A stretch of DNA of 64,000 bases, from positions 1 to 64,000 of the forward strand of contig NZ_JBCGDC010000011.1 of the NCBI RefSeq assembly GCF_042237075.1, in the 5' to 3' direction. The notes beneath the pieces are model-generated. The model did no database searches. It was not told the DNA's origin and was given only the letters and a program-made list of their open reading frames with translations. Below are positions 1 to 8,037 of this stretch, piece by piece; the first letter of the stretch is position 1; each line of letters begins with the position of its first letter. This stretch comes from Polymorphospora lycopeni. GTDB taxonomy: Bacteria; Actinomycetota; Actinomycetes; Mycobacteriales; Micromonosporaceae. The position numbers and the translations under genes are program-made.

Positions 1-55
1 ACCGTGGGGTAGCACTAAGTGATACCTATATTCGTGCTGGTCGCGGCGGCAGCCC

Positions 56-103
56 TTGCCATTAGCGGCACCCCATGCCATGGTAGGTGCCATGTCTGGC
101 ACC
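56..103 (+). promoter_or_regulatory. Near-leaderless promoter with repressor operator over the start codon
   Basis: A -35 TTGCCA (56-61) and -10 CATGGT (79-84) are separated by 17 bp and sit just before the ATG at 92. The 16-bp palindrome GTGCCA-TGTC-TGGCAC at 87-102 covers the start codon. The block 74-103 matches 952-981 at 25 of 30 positions, and the -35 box is in the same relative place in both copies. This supports a promoter giving a very short or no leader, controlled by the same regulator as the gene at 970. Confidence 0.6.
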
Positions 104-307
104 TTTGACCAAGCCGCCAGTGCCGCCGACGTCACCTCTCGCTACGCGCCACACCCCGAACTCATTCGGGCCATCGTTGCCTGCGCCCCGCCGCTCACCA
201 CTGCACAGATTGAGGTACTGCGCGCCGCGTTTGGGGTCGACGAGCCTGCCGCAACCGCACCGGCAGCAACCATCGCCTCTCGGCAGGCGTTGCCAGACGC
301 GGCCTAG
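92..307 (+). CDS. Small hypothetical protein of the immunity region
   Basis: This 71-residue protein has no domain I recognise. It is mildly acidic, with a predicted helical middle (around PPLTTAQIEVLRAAF) and an Ala/Thr-rich tail. The ATG at 92 is chosen because the operator/promoter block there matches, in register, the block around the ATG of the Cro-like gene at 970; an upstream TTG at 56 lies inside the predicted -35 box. Its stop overlaps by 3-4 bases the end of the convergent repressor gene. Shared operator control suggests it belongs to the immunity circuit. Confidence 0.6.
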   Translation: MSGTFDQAASAADVTSRYAPHPELIRAIVACAPPLTTAQIEVLRAAFGVDEPAATAPAATIASRQALPDAA

Positions 308-813
308 ACGCCGTCGGTTGCCGCCTCGGCCCCTCGGGCGAGGTGTGGCGCCTCTCTCGGTGCGCGACCGACCCCGAACGCGTCGAACCAAAGTTCGATC
401 GCAGCGTTGATTCCCTTGCTGAGTACGCGCTTCGCCGAGTCTGGGATGTTCGGATCGGAGAACAGGCGGTTGGCTCGAATCACGCTCGGGTCGGGTGCCG
501 GTGGCGGCTTCGGTAGATCGAGAGCGTCGCGACTACTAAAGCCGAGCACGACGAGCGTTTCGCGGGGGTCGATTCCGAGCGCCTGGACGAGAGTGCGGAG
601 GGCATCGAGGGTTGGAACGTTGTCGGCGCTCTCGTACCGCTTGATGCTGCGTGAGGCGATGCCGGTCGCGGCGGCCACCTGCTCCTGGGTCAGGCCTGCG
701 TTGACGCGGCCGTCGCGTAGGTGCTTTGCGAGGGCTTCGATGGTGGCCTTGTCGAGCGGCATGGGGACACGATAGGGCTGCTCAGGGGCCGGATTCAGTG
801 CCGTAGCCAACAA
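304..813 (-). CDS. XRE-family transcriptional repressor (immunity repressor candidate)
   Basis: A 169-residue protein with an N-terminal lambda-repressor-like HTH at about residues 25-80 (GLTQEQVAAATGIASRS followed by IKRYESADNVPTL), then a linker and an unrecognised C-terminal helical region. The TTG at 813 is chosen because AGGAG lies six bases upstream on the minus strand; an ATG at 762 lacks a good ribosome site. That ribosome site is inside the operator palindrome 814-829, so binding there would silence its own expression. It is divergent from the Cro-like gene at 970, the classic immunity arrangement. No autopeptidase motif (LexA-type Ser/Lys) was recognised, so the induction route is unclear. 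Confidence 0.8.
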   Translation of the reverse strand: MLATALNPAPEQPYRVPMPLDKATIEALAKHLRDGRVNAGLTQEQVAAATGIASRSIKRYESADNVPTLDALRTLVQALGIDPRETLVVLGFSSRDALDLPKPPPAPDPSVIRANRLFSDPNIPDSAKRVLSKGINAAIELWFDAFGVGRAPREAPHLARGAEAATDGV

Positions 814-829
814 GTGCCACTCCTGTCAC
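814..829 (-). promoter_or_regulatory. Operator overlapping the repressor ribosome binding site
   Basis: The palindrome GTGCCA-CTCC-TGTCAC combines the two arm types seen in the other operators (GTGCCA/TGGCAC and GTGACA/TGTCAC, always with a 4-bp spacer). On the minus strand it contains the AGGAG Shine-Dalgarno of the repressor gene, which suggests negative autoregulation. Confidence 0.65.
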
Positions 830-933
830 CCTGTGATCGTTTTGGCTTTGGCAGTGTACGTGCTGCATGTGCGGCCTATCGATAGCGATCGACGTTGGCT
901 GCACTGTCTGAAAATTGGCTCCGTGTCGCCACT

Positions 934-981
934 TGCGTGCCACATCTGGCACATGCCAGAGTAGGTGACATGCCTGTCACC
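934..981 (+). promoter_or_regulatory. Near-leaderless early promoter with two operators
   Basis: A -35 TTGCGT (934-939) and -10 CAGAGT (957-962) with a 17-bp spacer end eight bases before the ATG at 970. Two palindromes lie inside: GTGCCA-CATC-TGGCAC (937-952) in the spacer and GTGACA-TGCC-TGTCAC (965-980) over the start codon. Repressor binding would block RNA polymerase at both places. Confidence 0.65.
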
Positions 982-1260
982 TCACCCCACACAGAAGGGG
1001 CCAACATCGGCACCGAGCGGGTGCGTCTGACAGACGTAGCCGTTCAGCGCCTACGGAAGCGGTTCACCCCTCTAAGCCTCAACCAGATCGCCATCACCAA
1101 CGGCGTAGTCAGCCGGCGCACCTTCTACCGGCTACTCCAAGGCGACTTCGGTCTGACGCTGACCAAAGCGCTTGACCTGGCAGCCCTTGCCGACCTCGAC
1201 GTCGATGAGGCGTTCGAGCGCGTCCCGGCTCCAGAAGCCGCGTACAGCCAGGCCGCGTGA
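970..1260 (+). CDS. Small HTH protein, Cro-like early regulator
   Basis: A 96-residue protein with a helix-turn-helix region at about residues 30-80 (SLNQIAITNGVVSRRTFYRL, then a leucine-rich helix). It is divergent from the repressor at 304-813 and starts inside operator 965-980. The ATG at 970 is preferred over a TTG at 895 because the promoter -35 and -10 elements lie between them. By position it should be the first gene of the rightward lytic transcript, as Cro is in lambda. It could also be an early-gene activator. Confidence 0.7.
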   Translation: MPVTSPHTEGANIGTERVRLTDVAVQRLRKRFTPLSLNQIAITNGVVSRRTFYRLLQGDFGLTLTKALDLAALADLDVDEAFERVPAPEAAYSQAA

Positions 1261-1345
1261 CGAACGAAGCGCCCGCCGGCTGCAACCCGGCGAGCGCCAC
1301 ACGATCCGCCACCACCGACTGACCAATGCGAGAGGAGTCGGCCTC

Positions 1346-2041
1346 ATGGCTGACCACAACGGTACCCGAACGGCTACCACCCCCGCACTGACCCTCGTTC
1401 ACACCGCCAGCCTCGGCCCTGCCACCACCGACTACCAGCGGATGCGCGCCTACCACATGGCCCCACAGGCCGTCCGGTGCCCGAAGTGCAAGGCCGGGTT
1501 CGCCACCTACTGCCAGTCGACCGGCGGCGGCTACGGCGGCTCCGTCCCCACCCACAAAGTCCGGCAGGACCGGATCGCGGCCTGGAGCGACGACCAGCGG
1601 CACAAGTACGGCGACCTCGCCCGCCGGTACATGCGCGCCCCGTGGGAGGCCCCGGCCGACCAGGTCGCCGAGGCCGAGGCTGCCGCCGCGCCGATCGTCG
1701 TGAAGTCGGCCCCGAAGGTGACGCCAAAGGGCGTCCGGCTGAGCGAACTGCAGGCCGAGCGGATCGAGTGGGCTGCGGCGGCCGGCGGGGAGACGTCGGC
1801 GTCGACCGCGCATTTTCACGGCGACCACCAGGAGCGGCAGACGGTCCTGTCCCTGGTAGCCAAGGGCATCCTCGCCGAGGGTGCCTTGGGCAGTCGCGGA
1901 TACGACCGCCAGTACACGCTGACCGAGTTCGGGTGGCAGGTGTACTTCCAGCACCGGCTGATCATTCGCCACATTTCTGACGAGCAGGCGAAGGCGTTCA
2001 TGGCCGCTGCCGGTTTCGGCGCTGTGGCGGTGGCGGCATGA
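1346..2041 (+). CDS. Zinc-finger-like hypothetical protein
   Basis: A 231-residue protein with a zinc-ribbon-like motif near residues 44-55 (CPKCKAGFATYC) followed by a conserved-looking His/Arg stretch, then an Ala-rich linker and a C-terminal part that looks like a winged helix (residues about 130-205, ending in a YTLTEFG wing). AGAGGAG lies eight bases before the ATG. It is followed by an ATGA overlap with the next gene. The zinc finger plus winged-helix pattern suggests DNA binding; no specific function can be given. Confidence 0.75.
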   Translation: MADHNGTRTATTPALTLVHTASLGPATTDYQRMRAYHMAPQAVRCPKCKAGFATYCQSTGGGYGGSVPTHKVRQDRIAAWSDDQRHKYGDLARRYMRAPWEAPADQVAEAEAAAAPIVVKSAPKVTPKGVRLSELQAERIEWAAAAGGETSASTAHFHGDHQERQTVLSLVAKGILAEGALGSRGYDRQYTLTEFGWQVYFQHRLIIRHISDEQAKAFMAAAGFGAVAVAA

Positions 2042-2586
2042 CGCCTCGCACGCTGGCTGAGGTCCGCGCAAGCTGGCCCGTTCTCGACGGCGCTCGGCAC
2101 CTGCCGACCATGACGGACCCCGCCTGGCAGGACCCGCAGACGGTTGCCGCCATCGCCGGGGTCACCCTGCCGACCGAATACGTCGGCTACTACCCGGACG
2201 CGCTCAGGTCGGACGAGTGGGAGCAAACGATCGCCGACCACCTGGATGAGCTGGGCTCGACCCGTGAGGCGGTCGCTGCGAAGCTGATCACGGACGGTGT
2301 CACCGGAAACCAGCACGACGGCCACCGCAACCCGGTCGCGAACTGGCTCGCCCGCCAGGTCGAGGGTCCAGCGCCCGAGGTGGCCGGGATCCGCCTCGAG
2401 GAGGTCGGCGACCAGGTTCGTGCCCAGGTGCTGGACCAGTACGGGGCGTGGCAGGACATCTCGGTGCCGCTGCCCGAGCCGGTGGACGCGTTCTTGACCG
2501 TGTTCGACGCGAGCCCGGCGGAGCGGTGCGCGTGGCCGGCCCTGCTGGACCGGTCGGACATCGCAGTGTCGGCGGTGGCCGCGTGA
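2038..2586 (+). CDS. Hypothetical protein of the early operon
   Basis: A 182-residue protein starting at an ATGA overlap with the upstream gene and ending in a GTGA overlap with the C5 methyltransferase gene, so it is translated as part of this operon. It is acidic, with alternating helical and strand-like segments, and carries no motif that I recognise. Its place immediately before the methyltransferase gives no proof of a shared task. Confidence 0.7.
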   Translation: MTPRTLAEVRASWPVLDGARHLPTMTDPAWQDPQTVAAIAGVTLPTEYVGYYPDALRSDEWEQTIADHLDELGSTREAVAAKLITDGVTGNQHDGHRNPVANWLARQVEGPAPEVAGIRLEEVGDQVRAQVLDQYGAWQDISVPLPEPVDAFLTVFDASPAERCAWPALLDRSDIAVSAVAA

Positions 2587-3719
2587 TTCTCGACGCCTAC
2601 GCTGGCGCTGGCGGCTGGGACCAAGGCGCCCGCATGCTCGGCCTACCCACCGTTGGCCTCGAAAAGTGGCACGACGCCTGCATCACTGCCGTCAAGGCGG
2701 GCCACCCCCGCATCCGCTGCGATGTCGCCACCTATCCCACCGCCCCCTTTGTTGGCCGCGTCACCGGCTACATTGCATCGCCGCCCTGTCAGGCGTTTTC
2801 GCCCGCGGGCAAGCGAGCCGGCGAGCAGGACAAGGAGCGCGTTCACCAGCTCATTGACGACTATGCGGCCGGCGGCAACGATCCGGGCGACGGTTGGGCC
2901 GACGACCGCTCCCACCATGCTGCCCAGCCCGTTCGCTGGATTCGCGACCTCCGCCCTCCGTGGGCCGCCCTAGAGCAGGTTCCGCCGGTGCTCGACCTAT
3001 GGCAGCACATCGGCGACGTGCTCCGCGGCTGGGGCTACTCCGTCTGGACCGGCATCCTCAACGCCGCCGACTACGGCGTACCGCAGACCCGCCGCCGTGC
3101 CATCCTGATTGCCTCCCGCGTTCGCCCCGTTTTTCAGCCCGAAACGACCCACGAGCAGAACCCGCCAGCAAGCGCGCTGTTCGGCGCTCGGTTTCCATGG
3201 GTGTCCATGGCCCAGGCCCTCGGCTGGACCGGCATTGACGGGCCGGCCCGAACCGTCTGCGGCGCCCGGTCGCCTCGCTGGGCCTACGGACAGGGCAGCA
3301 GCTACGCCACCGGCTGGACCCTCGAAACCGAGAACCGCACCGAGACGTCCGCAGGCCGCCTGCCCTACCGCCGCTCCGTCGACCGCCCCGCGCCGACCGT
3401 GGTGTCGAACGCAGGCCGCTGGGAGCTGCACGCAGGCGAGCGCGGCAACGCCACCGTCCGCAGTCTGGACGAGCCCGCGGCAACGGTGCTGTGCAGCCGC
3501 CCTGGGAATCTGACCTGGAAGACCAAGGAGGCGAGCCGGCAGGTCGGCATTTCGGAGGCTGCCGTTCTCCAGTCCTTCCCCGCCGACTACCCCTGGCACG
3601 GCACCAAGACCAGTCAGTTCCTTCAGGTAGCCAACGCCGTTCCCCCGGTGCTGGCTACAGCCATCGTTGCCGCAGCAGCCGGTGTTGGCGCTTCCCGGCA
3701 GTTTGGGGTGGCGGCATGA
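2583..3719 (+). CDS. DNA (cytosine-5)-methyltransferase
   Basis: A 378-residue enzyme predicted to transfer a methyl group from S-adenosylmethionine to cytosine C5 in DNA. Motif I is DAYAGAGG (residues 4-11, AdoMet binding), motif IV is SPPCQ with the catalytic Cys at residue 69, motif VI is ALEQV, and QTRRRAILIA matches motif VIII. A C-terminal motif (QVANAVPP) matches motif X. The GTG start overlaps the stop of the gene before. No partner restriction endonuclease was seen, so it is most likely an orphan methylase that shields phage DNA. The variable region between motifs VIII and X (about 190-310) should hold the target recognition domain; its target cannot be read from sequence. Confidence 0.93.
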   Translation: MILDAYAGAGGWDQGARMLGLPTVGLEKWHDACITAVKAGHPRIRCDVATYPTAPFVGRVTGYIASPPCQAFSPAGKRAGEQDKERVHQLIDDYAAGGNDPGDGWADDRSHHAAQPVRWIRDLRPPWAALEQVPPVLDLWQHIGDVLRGWGYSVWTGILNAADYGVPQTRRRAILIASRVRPVFQPETTHEQNPPASALFGARFPWVSMAQALGWTGIDGPARTVCGARSPRWAYGQGSSYATGWTLETENRTETSAGRLPYRRSVDRPAPTVVSNAGRWELHAGERGNATVRSLDEPAATVLCSRPGNLTWKTKEASRQVGISEAAVLQSFPADYPWHGTKTSQFLQVANAVPPVLATAIVAAAAGVGASRQFGVAA

Positions 3720-3883
3720 ACGCCAACCACGTGCCGACGTTCCCCGAGAGCGTGGAGCGTGACGCCGACGCCGACCGTGCCGCCCGCCGTGAGCGCTGGG
3801 CCGGCTGGCTGTTCGTCGCCGGCACGATCGCGGTCGGTTTGACGCTGCTCGTTGTCGCACTGCATGCCCTGGGGGCGTCGTGA
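3716..3883 (+). CDS. Small single-pass membrane protein
   Basis: A 55-residue protein with a charged, Arg/Asp-rich N-terminus and one strong membrane helix near the C-terminus (about residues 29-51). It starts by ATGA overlap with the C5 methyltransferase and ends in a GTGA overlap with the adenine methyltransferase. Function unknown. Confidence 0.65.
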   Translation: MNANHVPTFPESVERDADADRAARRERWAGWLFVAGTIAVGLTLLVVALHALGAS

Positions 3884-4704
3884 AGCCTCCGATCGGCTAC
3901 TACGGCAGCAAGGCGACGATCGCCTCCCAGATCGTGCGCCTACTACCACCCCACGAGCACTACGTAGAGCCGTACTGTGGATCACTGGCCGTCCTGCTGG
4001 CCAAGCCGCCGTCGAAGCTCGAAACCGTCAACGACCTCGACCAAGACCTCGTCACCTTCTGGCGTGTCTGCCGCGACCGGCTCGACGACCTGGAGCGGGT
4101 GGTGGCGTTCACCCCGCATTCGCGGGTCGAACACCTCGAGGCCTACCAGCCCGCCGATGACGAGTTGGAGACGGCCCGCCGGGTGTGGGTGCTGCTGTCG
4201 CAGGGCCGGTCCGGAACGCTCCGCAAGACGGGATGGCGGTACTACGTCGACCCGGCCGGCACCTCGATTTCGATGCCTGCCTACCTCGATGCCTACCGCA
4301 GCCGGCTGCCTCCTGCCGCACGCCGGCTGATGGCTGTCTCCCTCGAGGCCCGGCCCGCGCTGGAGGTTATCGCCCAGTACGGGCAGCACCCGTCGACTCT
4401 GCTGTACGTCGACCCGCCGTACCTGAAGAGCACCCGTGGCGGCACTAACTACCGGCACGAAATGCCGGACGAGGCCGGGCACCGGGAGTTGGCGGAGGCG
4501 CTACTCGAGGCCCGCGCCGCGGTGGTGGTGTCCGGGTACGCGTCGCCGCTGTACGGCGACCTGTACGGGGCGTGGGATCGGGTCGAAATCGCCACCGGCA
4601 CGGGGCAGGGCGGCACGTACGAGGGCCGGACCGAGGTGCTGTGGAGCAACCGTCCGCTGGGTCGCCAAGCGTCGCTGTTCGACGCGTTGGAGGTGCCGGC
4701 GTGA
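3880..4704 (+). CDS. DNA adenine N6-methyltransferase, D12 class (Dam-like)
   Basis: A 274-residue protein of the D12 (alpha-class) adenine methyltransferase family. The N-terminal GYYGSK motif (residues 6-11) is the AdoMet-binding motif X/I region and DPPY at residues 178-181 is catalytic motif IV. The length fits the family (about 260-290). A GTG start overlaps the membrane protein before it. Two methyltransferases of different chemistry in one early operon suggest layered protection of phage DNA against restriction; GATC specificity is typical of Dam relatives but is not shown here. Confidence 0.92.
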   Translation: MKPPIGYYGSKATIASQIVRLLPPHEHYVEPYCGSLAVLLAKPPSKLETVNDLDQDLVTFWRVCRDRLDDLERVVAFTPHSRVEHLEAYQPADDELETARRVWVLLSQGRSGTLRKTGWRYYVDPAGTSISMPAYLDAYRSRLPPAARRLMAVSLEARPALEVIAQYGQHPSTLLYVDPPYLKSTRGGTNYRHEMPDEAGHRELAEALLEARAAVVVSGYASPLYGDLYGAWDRVEIATGTGQGGTYEGRTEVLWSNRPLGRQASLFDALEVPA

Positions 4705-4910
4705 GCGGCCTGCCTGCCGGGGTGCTGGACACCGATGACGTGGCCGTGAAGGTCGACGACTGGTCGCTCGCGCACAGGCCTGTTGCTGATCGGACCACGT
4801 GCGGTCTGTTGATGGCGCGAATGGTCGTGCCGCGGCCTGCCGCCGGCCATCTGGCGGCGCGTTCTGCCCGCTTCTGCACGACCTGCTTCCCGCGACCGCG
4901 CGGCTCGTAG
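4701..4910 (+). CDS. Small cysteine-containing hypothetical protein
   Basis: A 69-residue protein beginning at a GTGA overlap with the adenine methyltransferase. It has a C-terminal CTTC and an earlier Cys that could form a small metal site. No known family recognised. A 97-base gap without a recognisable gene follows. Confidence 0.55.
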   Translation: MSGLPAGVLDTDDVAVKVDDWSLAHRPVADRTTCGLLMARMVVPRPAAGHLAARSARFCTTCFPRPRGS

Positions 4911-5007
4911 CCGTGGGGGCGGTGTCGGTGGCTGCCAGCCGGCCGCGCGGGCTCGACACCCGCCCGCCCCGCTTTCCTCCCCTTCCCGTCCTGACCTTGG
5001 AGGTCCA

Positions 5008-5292
5008 ATGAGCTTGATCATCCGCCTTGGCGGTCGCCTCTGCGCCGCCGTCGTATGCCGCTGGGTGCTCGGCGACGAGTACGCGCCGCCGAAGCCGTGC
5101 GCGGTCGCCAAGGCCGCCAACCGAATGTTGGCCCGGCCGCCGCGCCCGGCACCGGATGCCCCGACCCTGGTGCTGCCGGCCGTCAACGGCGTGGTGCCGC
5201 CCGTCAACTGGCCGGGCCGGCGACGTCCTGGCTACGACTGGGCGGCCTCCCCCGGCCCGCGGCCCCGCTTCGGTACGGGGGCACGGCTGTGA
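5008..5292 (+). CDS. Hypothetical protein, proline-rich
   Basis: A 94-residue basic protein preceded by TTGGAGGT seven to eight bases before the ATG. The N-terminus is mildly hydrophobic (residues 1-20) and the rest is Pro/Arg-rich and probably disordered. It starts a run of five overlapping genes that encode membrane or coiled-coil proteins (to 6,852). Function unknown. Confidence 0.6.
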   Translation: MSLIIRLGGRLCAAVVCRWVLGDEYAPPKPCAVAKAANRMLARPPRPAPDAPTLVLPAVNGVVPPVNWPGRRRPGYDWAASPGPRPRFGTGARL

Positions 5293-5534
5293 CGGGGCTC
5301 CTGGTCGCCGCCGTTGTCGTCACCGGCGTCCTGCTCATCGGTGCGCTGATCCGCTGGGACCGCGCCGACACGGCCCGCATGGCGCTCGCGGACGAGCGGA
5401 ATTACCTCGTCGCCGAGAACGCCGAGCTGCGTGGCCAACTCGAACTGGTGATGCGCCAGCTCGTGACGCCGAGTGTCGCCGAAGACCTGATCGAGGACTT
5501 GTATGACCACCTGGACCAGGAGGCCGGCCGATGA
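5289..5534 (+). CDS. Membrane-anchored coiled-coil protein
   Basis: An 81-residue protein with an N-terminal membrane helix (about residues 2-22) and a charged heptad-like helix after it (residues 25-80). It starts by GTGA overlap. The topology resembles small phage membrane scaffolds or spanin-like proteins, but it lies in the early region, away from lysis genes. Function unknown. Confidence 0.6.
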   Translation: MTGLLVAAVVVTGVLLIGALIRWDRADTARMALADERNYLVAENAELRGQLELVMRQLVTPSVAEDLIEDLYDHLDQEAGR

Positions 5535-5983
5535 TCGGCAACTTCGTGGCCGCCGCCGGCCAGGAGATCGCGGCGTGCATCCTCTACATGCTGATCGGCT
5601 TCCTGGCCGGACTGATGTCGTACCGGCGGCTGCGTCGCCTCTACCTCGAGCTGTCGGCCGAGGAAGTGCCGCCTGCGGTCGATCCGGTTGACCCGCCGGC
5701 CACGAAGGCCGCATTCCCGCCGGTTGCGGACCTGCGTCCAGCACCGACGGCAATCCCCAAGCAGTGGCCGGTCATCAACCCGCCGCGCCCAATCCCGACC
5801 GCCGCCCGGCCGCGGACCCGCGACGAGGTTGACGCCGACGTCGCTGCCCTGAACAGGGAGATCGCCGCCGCGTGGGAGCGCCGCTGGAACCACCACCCGA
5901 AGCACGGGGCAACCGAGCAGTGGGAGGTGCCCGCCGACCTGCGGACGTCGGTTGTTGCTGACCAGGTGGGGCGGTCGTCGTGA
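5531..5983 (+). CDS. Hypothetical membrane protein
   Basis: A 150-residue protein with one membrane helix near residues 14-34, a Pro-rich middle (about 48-100) and an acidic/helical C-terminus. It overlaps both neighbours by four bases. Together with the gene before it, it looks like part of a small membrane-associated set. No family recognised. Confidence 0.6.
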   Translation: MIGNFVAAAGQEIAACILYMLIGFLAGLMSYRRLRRLYLELSAEEVPPAVDPVDPPATKAAFPPVADLRPAPTAIPKQWPVINPPRPIPTAARPRTRDEVDADVAALNREIAAAWERRWNHHPKHGATEQWEVPADLRTSVVADQVGRSS

Positions 5984-6348
5984 AGACGTGGTGGAACCGG
6001 CTGGCCGTCTGGTGGTGGAACCTGCGCGCCCTCGAAGCGGCCCGGACGCAGGCCGAGCAGCGGGCCCGCCACCACCGCGACCGCGCCGACGCGTACGAGC
6101 ACGAACTGTGGCAGGCCGAGCAGACGGTTGCCGACCTGCGCGCCGAAGCGAAGGCCGCCGACGAACTGTGCCAGGAAGCCGATCGGCTGAGGGTTGCCGC
6201 GCTGACGGAGAAAGCTCAGGCGCTTGTGACGCTGGGCCGGCTGTCGGGTCGCCTCAACGAACTCGATCACCTCGCCGACGAGATGCCGGACGAACTGTCG
6301 GTTCGGGTGCGTCGTCTGACGCGTCCGCATGCTGAGAGGGCGTCGTGA
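5980..6348 (+). CDS. Coiled-coil hypothetical protein
   Basis: A 122-residue protein with a Trp-rich, amphipathic N-terminus (WWNRLAVWWWNL) that could lie on a membrane surface, followed by a long Ala/Glu/Arg-rich coiled coil. GTG start with a four-base overlap. Function unknown. Confidence 0.6.
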   Translation: MKTWWNRLAVWWWNLRALEAARTQAEQRARHHRDRADAYEHELWQAEQTVADLRAEAKAADELCQEADRLRVAALTEKAQALVTLGRLSGRLNELDHLADEMPDELSVRVRRLTRPHAERAS

Positions 6349-6638
6349 TGGGGTCGGTGCAGCCAATCGAACTGGTCTGGATCACGCCCGCCGATCTGCT
6401 GGTCGCGTTCGCGTTCCAGGTGACGCTGATGTTGCTCGTCGCGGCCGGCGTGGTGTGGGCGGTGCGATCGGACGGCAGCGAGCCGGTCGACGTGCCCGGC
6501 GACCTGGCCGACGAGCCCGAGCCTGCGCCCGTCCGCCCGCGGTCGCGTCGTCACGTCTCCCCCGCCCTGTGCCCGCGCTGCTCGGACGACACGACCGTCG
6601 ACCTGACCAGTGCGCGTGAGGCGGTGCACGGTGGCTGA
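6348..6638 (+). CDS. Small membrane protein with C-terminal CxxC
   Basis: A 96-residue protein with a membrane helix at about residues 17-42, an acidic linker and a CPRC motif near residue 75. The ATG at 6348 shares one base with the previous stop; a GTG three bases upstream is an alternative. Function unknown. Confidence 0.55.
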   Translation: MGSVQPIELVWITPADLLVAFAFQVTLMLLVAAGVVWAVRSDGSEPVDVPGDLADEPEPAPVRPRSRRHVSPALCPRCSDDTTVDLTSAREAVHGG

Positions 6639-6852
6639 CCGTCTCGCTGCCGCCGTGCTGGCGGGTGCGGTTGAGGGCTGGGTGCTTGGTGTCGGGCTGA
6701 TCGTGGCCGCGCTGGCAGCACTGGTGTGGCTACGGCGTCGTGTCCGCCGGCCTCGGCCGGCTGTGGGTCGGGTGTCGCTGATCCCGGTGCGGCGCGGCCC
6801 GGTCGAGGTGGCCAGCGTGATCGTGCCGTGGCGAGGCGGGGCACACCGATGA
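6631..6852 (+). CDS. Small membrane protein
   Basis: A 73-residue protein with a single hydrophobic helix (about residues 8-40) followed by an Arg-rich segment that should stay in the cytoplasm. The GTG start overlaps the previous gene by eight bases. Function unknown. Confidence 0.5.
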   Translation: MADRLAAAVLAGAVEGWVLGVGLIVAALAALVWLRRRVRRPRPAVGRVSLIPVRRGPVEVASVIVPWRGGAHR

Positions 6853-7235
6853 CCTTCCGTTCGAAGACCTGCATCGAGATCGTCTGCGACGGCGGGCCGT
6901 GCGAGCCGTGGTACAGCGGCACGTCGCACTTCGACACCGAAGCCGCAGCCATCGAGCAGGCCCGCTACGAGGGCTGGATCGTGCTTCCCGACGGGCGGGC
7001 GTGGTGCCGGCGGTGCGCCGAAAAGGTCGACTGCACCGTGACCGGCCACCAGTGGCAGGAGCGGCAGCCAGCTACCCATCACGGGGTTGCGTACCGGCGC
7101 CGCTGGTGCGGGCGCTGCTCGGTAACCGACTTCGACCCGCCTCATGACGAGCTTGCGACTGCGCTCGATGTAGCTAAGGCGCGTCGCCGTGAGGCTGAGC
7201 GTCGCCAGCGGCGAGGCGGTGGCCACCGTGGCTGA
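6849..7235 (+). CDS. Cysteine-rich zinc-binding-like protein
   Basis: A 128-residue protein with CRRC and CGRC pairs (near residues 54-57 and 89-92) plus earlier Cys residues, the pattern of a zinc ribbon. The C-terminus is a basic helix rich in Arg. It starts by ATGA overlap. Many proteins of this phage share this small Cys-rich design; the role is unknown. Confidence 0.65.
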   Translation: MTFRSKTCIEIVCDGGPCEPWYSGTSHFDTEAAAIEQARYEGWIVLPDGRAWCRRCAEKVDCTVTGHQWQERQPATHHGVAYRRRWCGRCSVTDFDPPHDELATALDVAKARRREAERRQRRGGGHRG

Positions 7236-7785
7236 CCAGTTCGCGATCCCCGCCCGCTGCACCCACCGCCCCCTCGCCGGCGGCAGGGTCGTCCCGCACA
7301 TCTCCGTCGTCCTCGCCGACGGCCGCCCAGTTCTCGGCGCCGTGCACCGCAGCAAGGCGATGCGGTGCATCTCCGAGTTCCGGTGCCAGATCTGCGGCGA
7401 CCCGCTCGGATCGCCGATGGTCGTGTTCGTCACCGACGCCCAACTCGCCGACCGGTACAGCCCCGAGGCCGCTTTGCATCCGGAGTGCGCGGCGTACAGC
7501 CGCAAGGCGTGCCCCGTGCTCGCCGGCCAAGTCGACACGCTGCGCGGCGTGGACCGGCATGTCGGGTCGGCGTGTTCGGAGCCAGGCTGCGACTGCGCCG
7601 GTTGGGTTGCCTCGGATGGCCCGTCAGTGCGCGGCCGGGAGGTTGGCCGCTGGTGGGCGGTGTGGCTCGACAGCTATGCAATCGCGGTCAACGAACGGCA
7701 TGAGGTGCACGGCCTGTCGTGGCGGGACGTGAAGCCGCGCCGAGTGCGTGAGGTCGAAACAGCGGGCGGTGGCAGCCGTGGCTGA
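7228..7785 (+). CDS. Cysteine-rich hypothetical protein
   Basis: A 185-residue protein with CQIC near residues 53-56 and a CSEPGCDC cluster near residues 114-121, likely metal sites. The C-terminal half is Trp-rich. The GTG at 7228, in the junction with the previous gene, is preferred over a GTG at 7189 that would deepen the overlap. No family recognised. Confidence 0.65.
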   Translation: MADQFAIPARCTHRPLAGGRVVPHISVVLADGRPVLGAVHRSKAMRCISEFRCQICGDPLGSPMVVFVTDAQLADRYSPEAALHPECAAYSRKACPVLAGQVDTLRGVDRHVGSACSEPGCDCAGWVASDGPSVRGREVGRWWAVWLDSYAIAVNERHEVHGLSWRDVKPRRVREVETAGGGSRG

Positions 7786-8023
7786 GCGGGAGCGGTGCCG
7801 TCCGCTGGTCGACGACAACGGCCAGGTCGTCGCCTCGGTGCGCGGCAGCGGCGAACTGCCTGAGGAAGCCCGCCGGGCGCTGCTGAATGTGGTCGAGGCC
7901 GCCAAGCGGCTACAGGCCGAGCAGGATGCCGCCGACCCATCACGGATCGTCCGGTGGGAAGAGGGGCAGCAGCGGATCCGGGAGCGGGTCGCGCGGTGGC
8001 GCCGCGAGGACGGTGACTGGTGA
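7778..8023 (+). CDS. Hypothetical helical protein
   Basis: An 81-residue, highly charged protein that is mostly helical (residues 30-75). It starts at a GTG overlapping the previous gene by eight bases and ends 14 bases before the convergent HTH gene on the other strand, so it closes the first early operon. Function unknown. Confidence 0.55.
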   Translation: MAERERCRPLVDDNGQVVASVRGSGELPEEARRALLNVVEAAKRLQAEQDAADPSRIVRWEEGQQRIRERVARWRREDGDW

Positions 8024-8037
8024 GCCGGCCGCCGACC

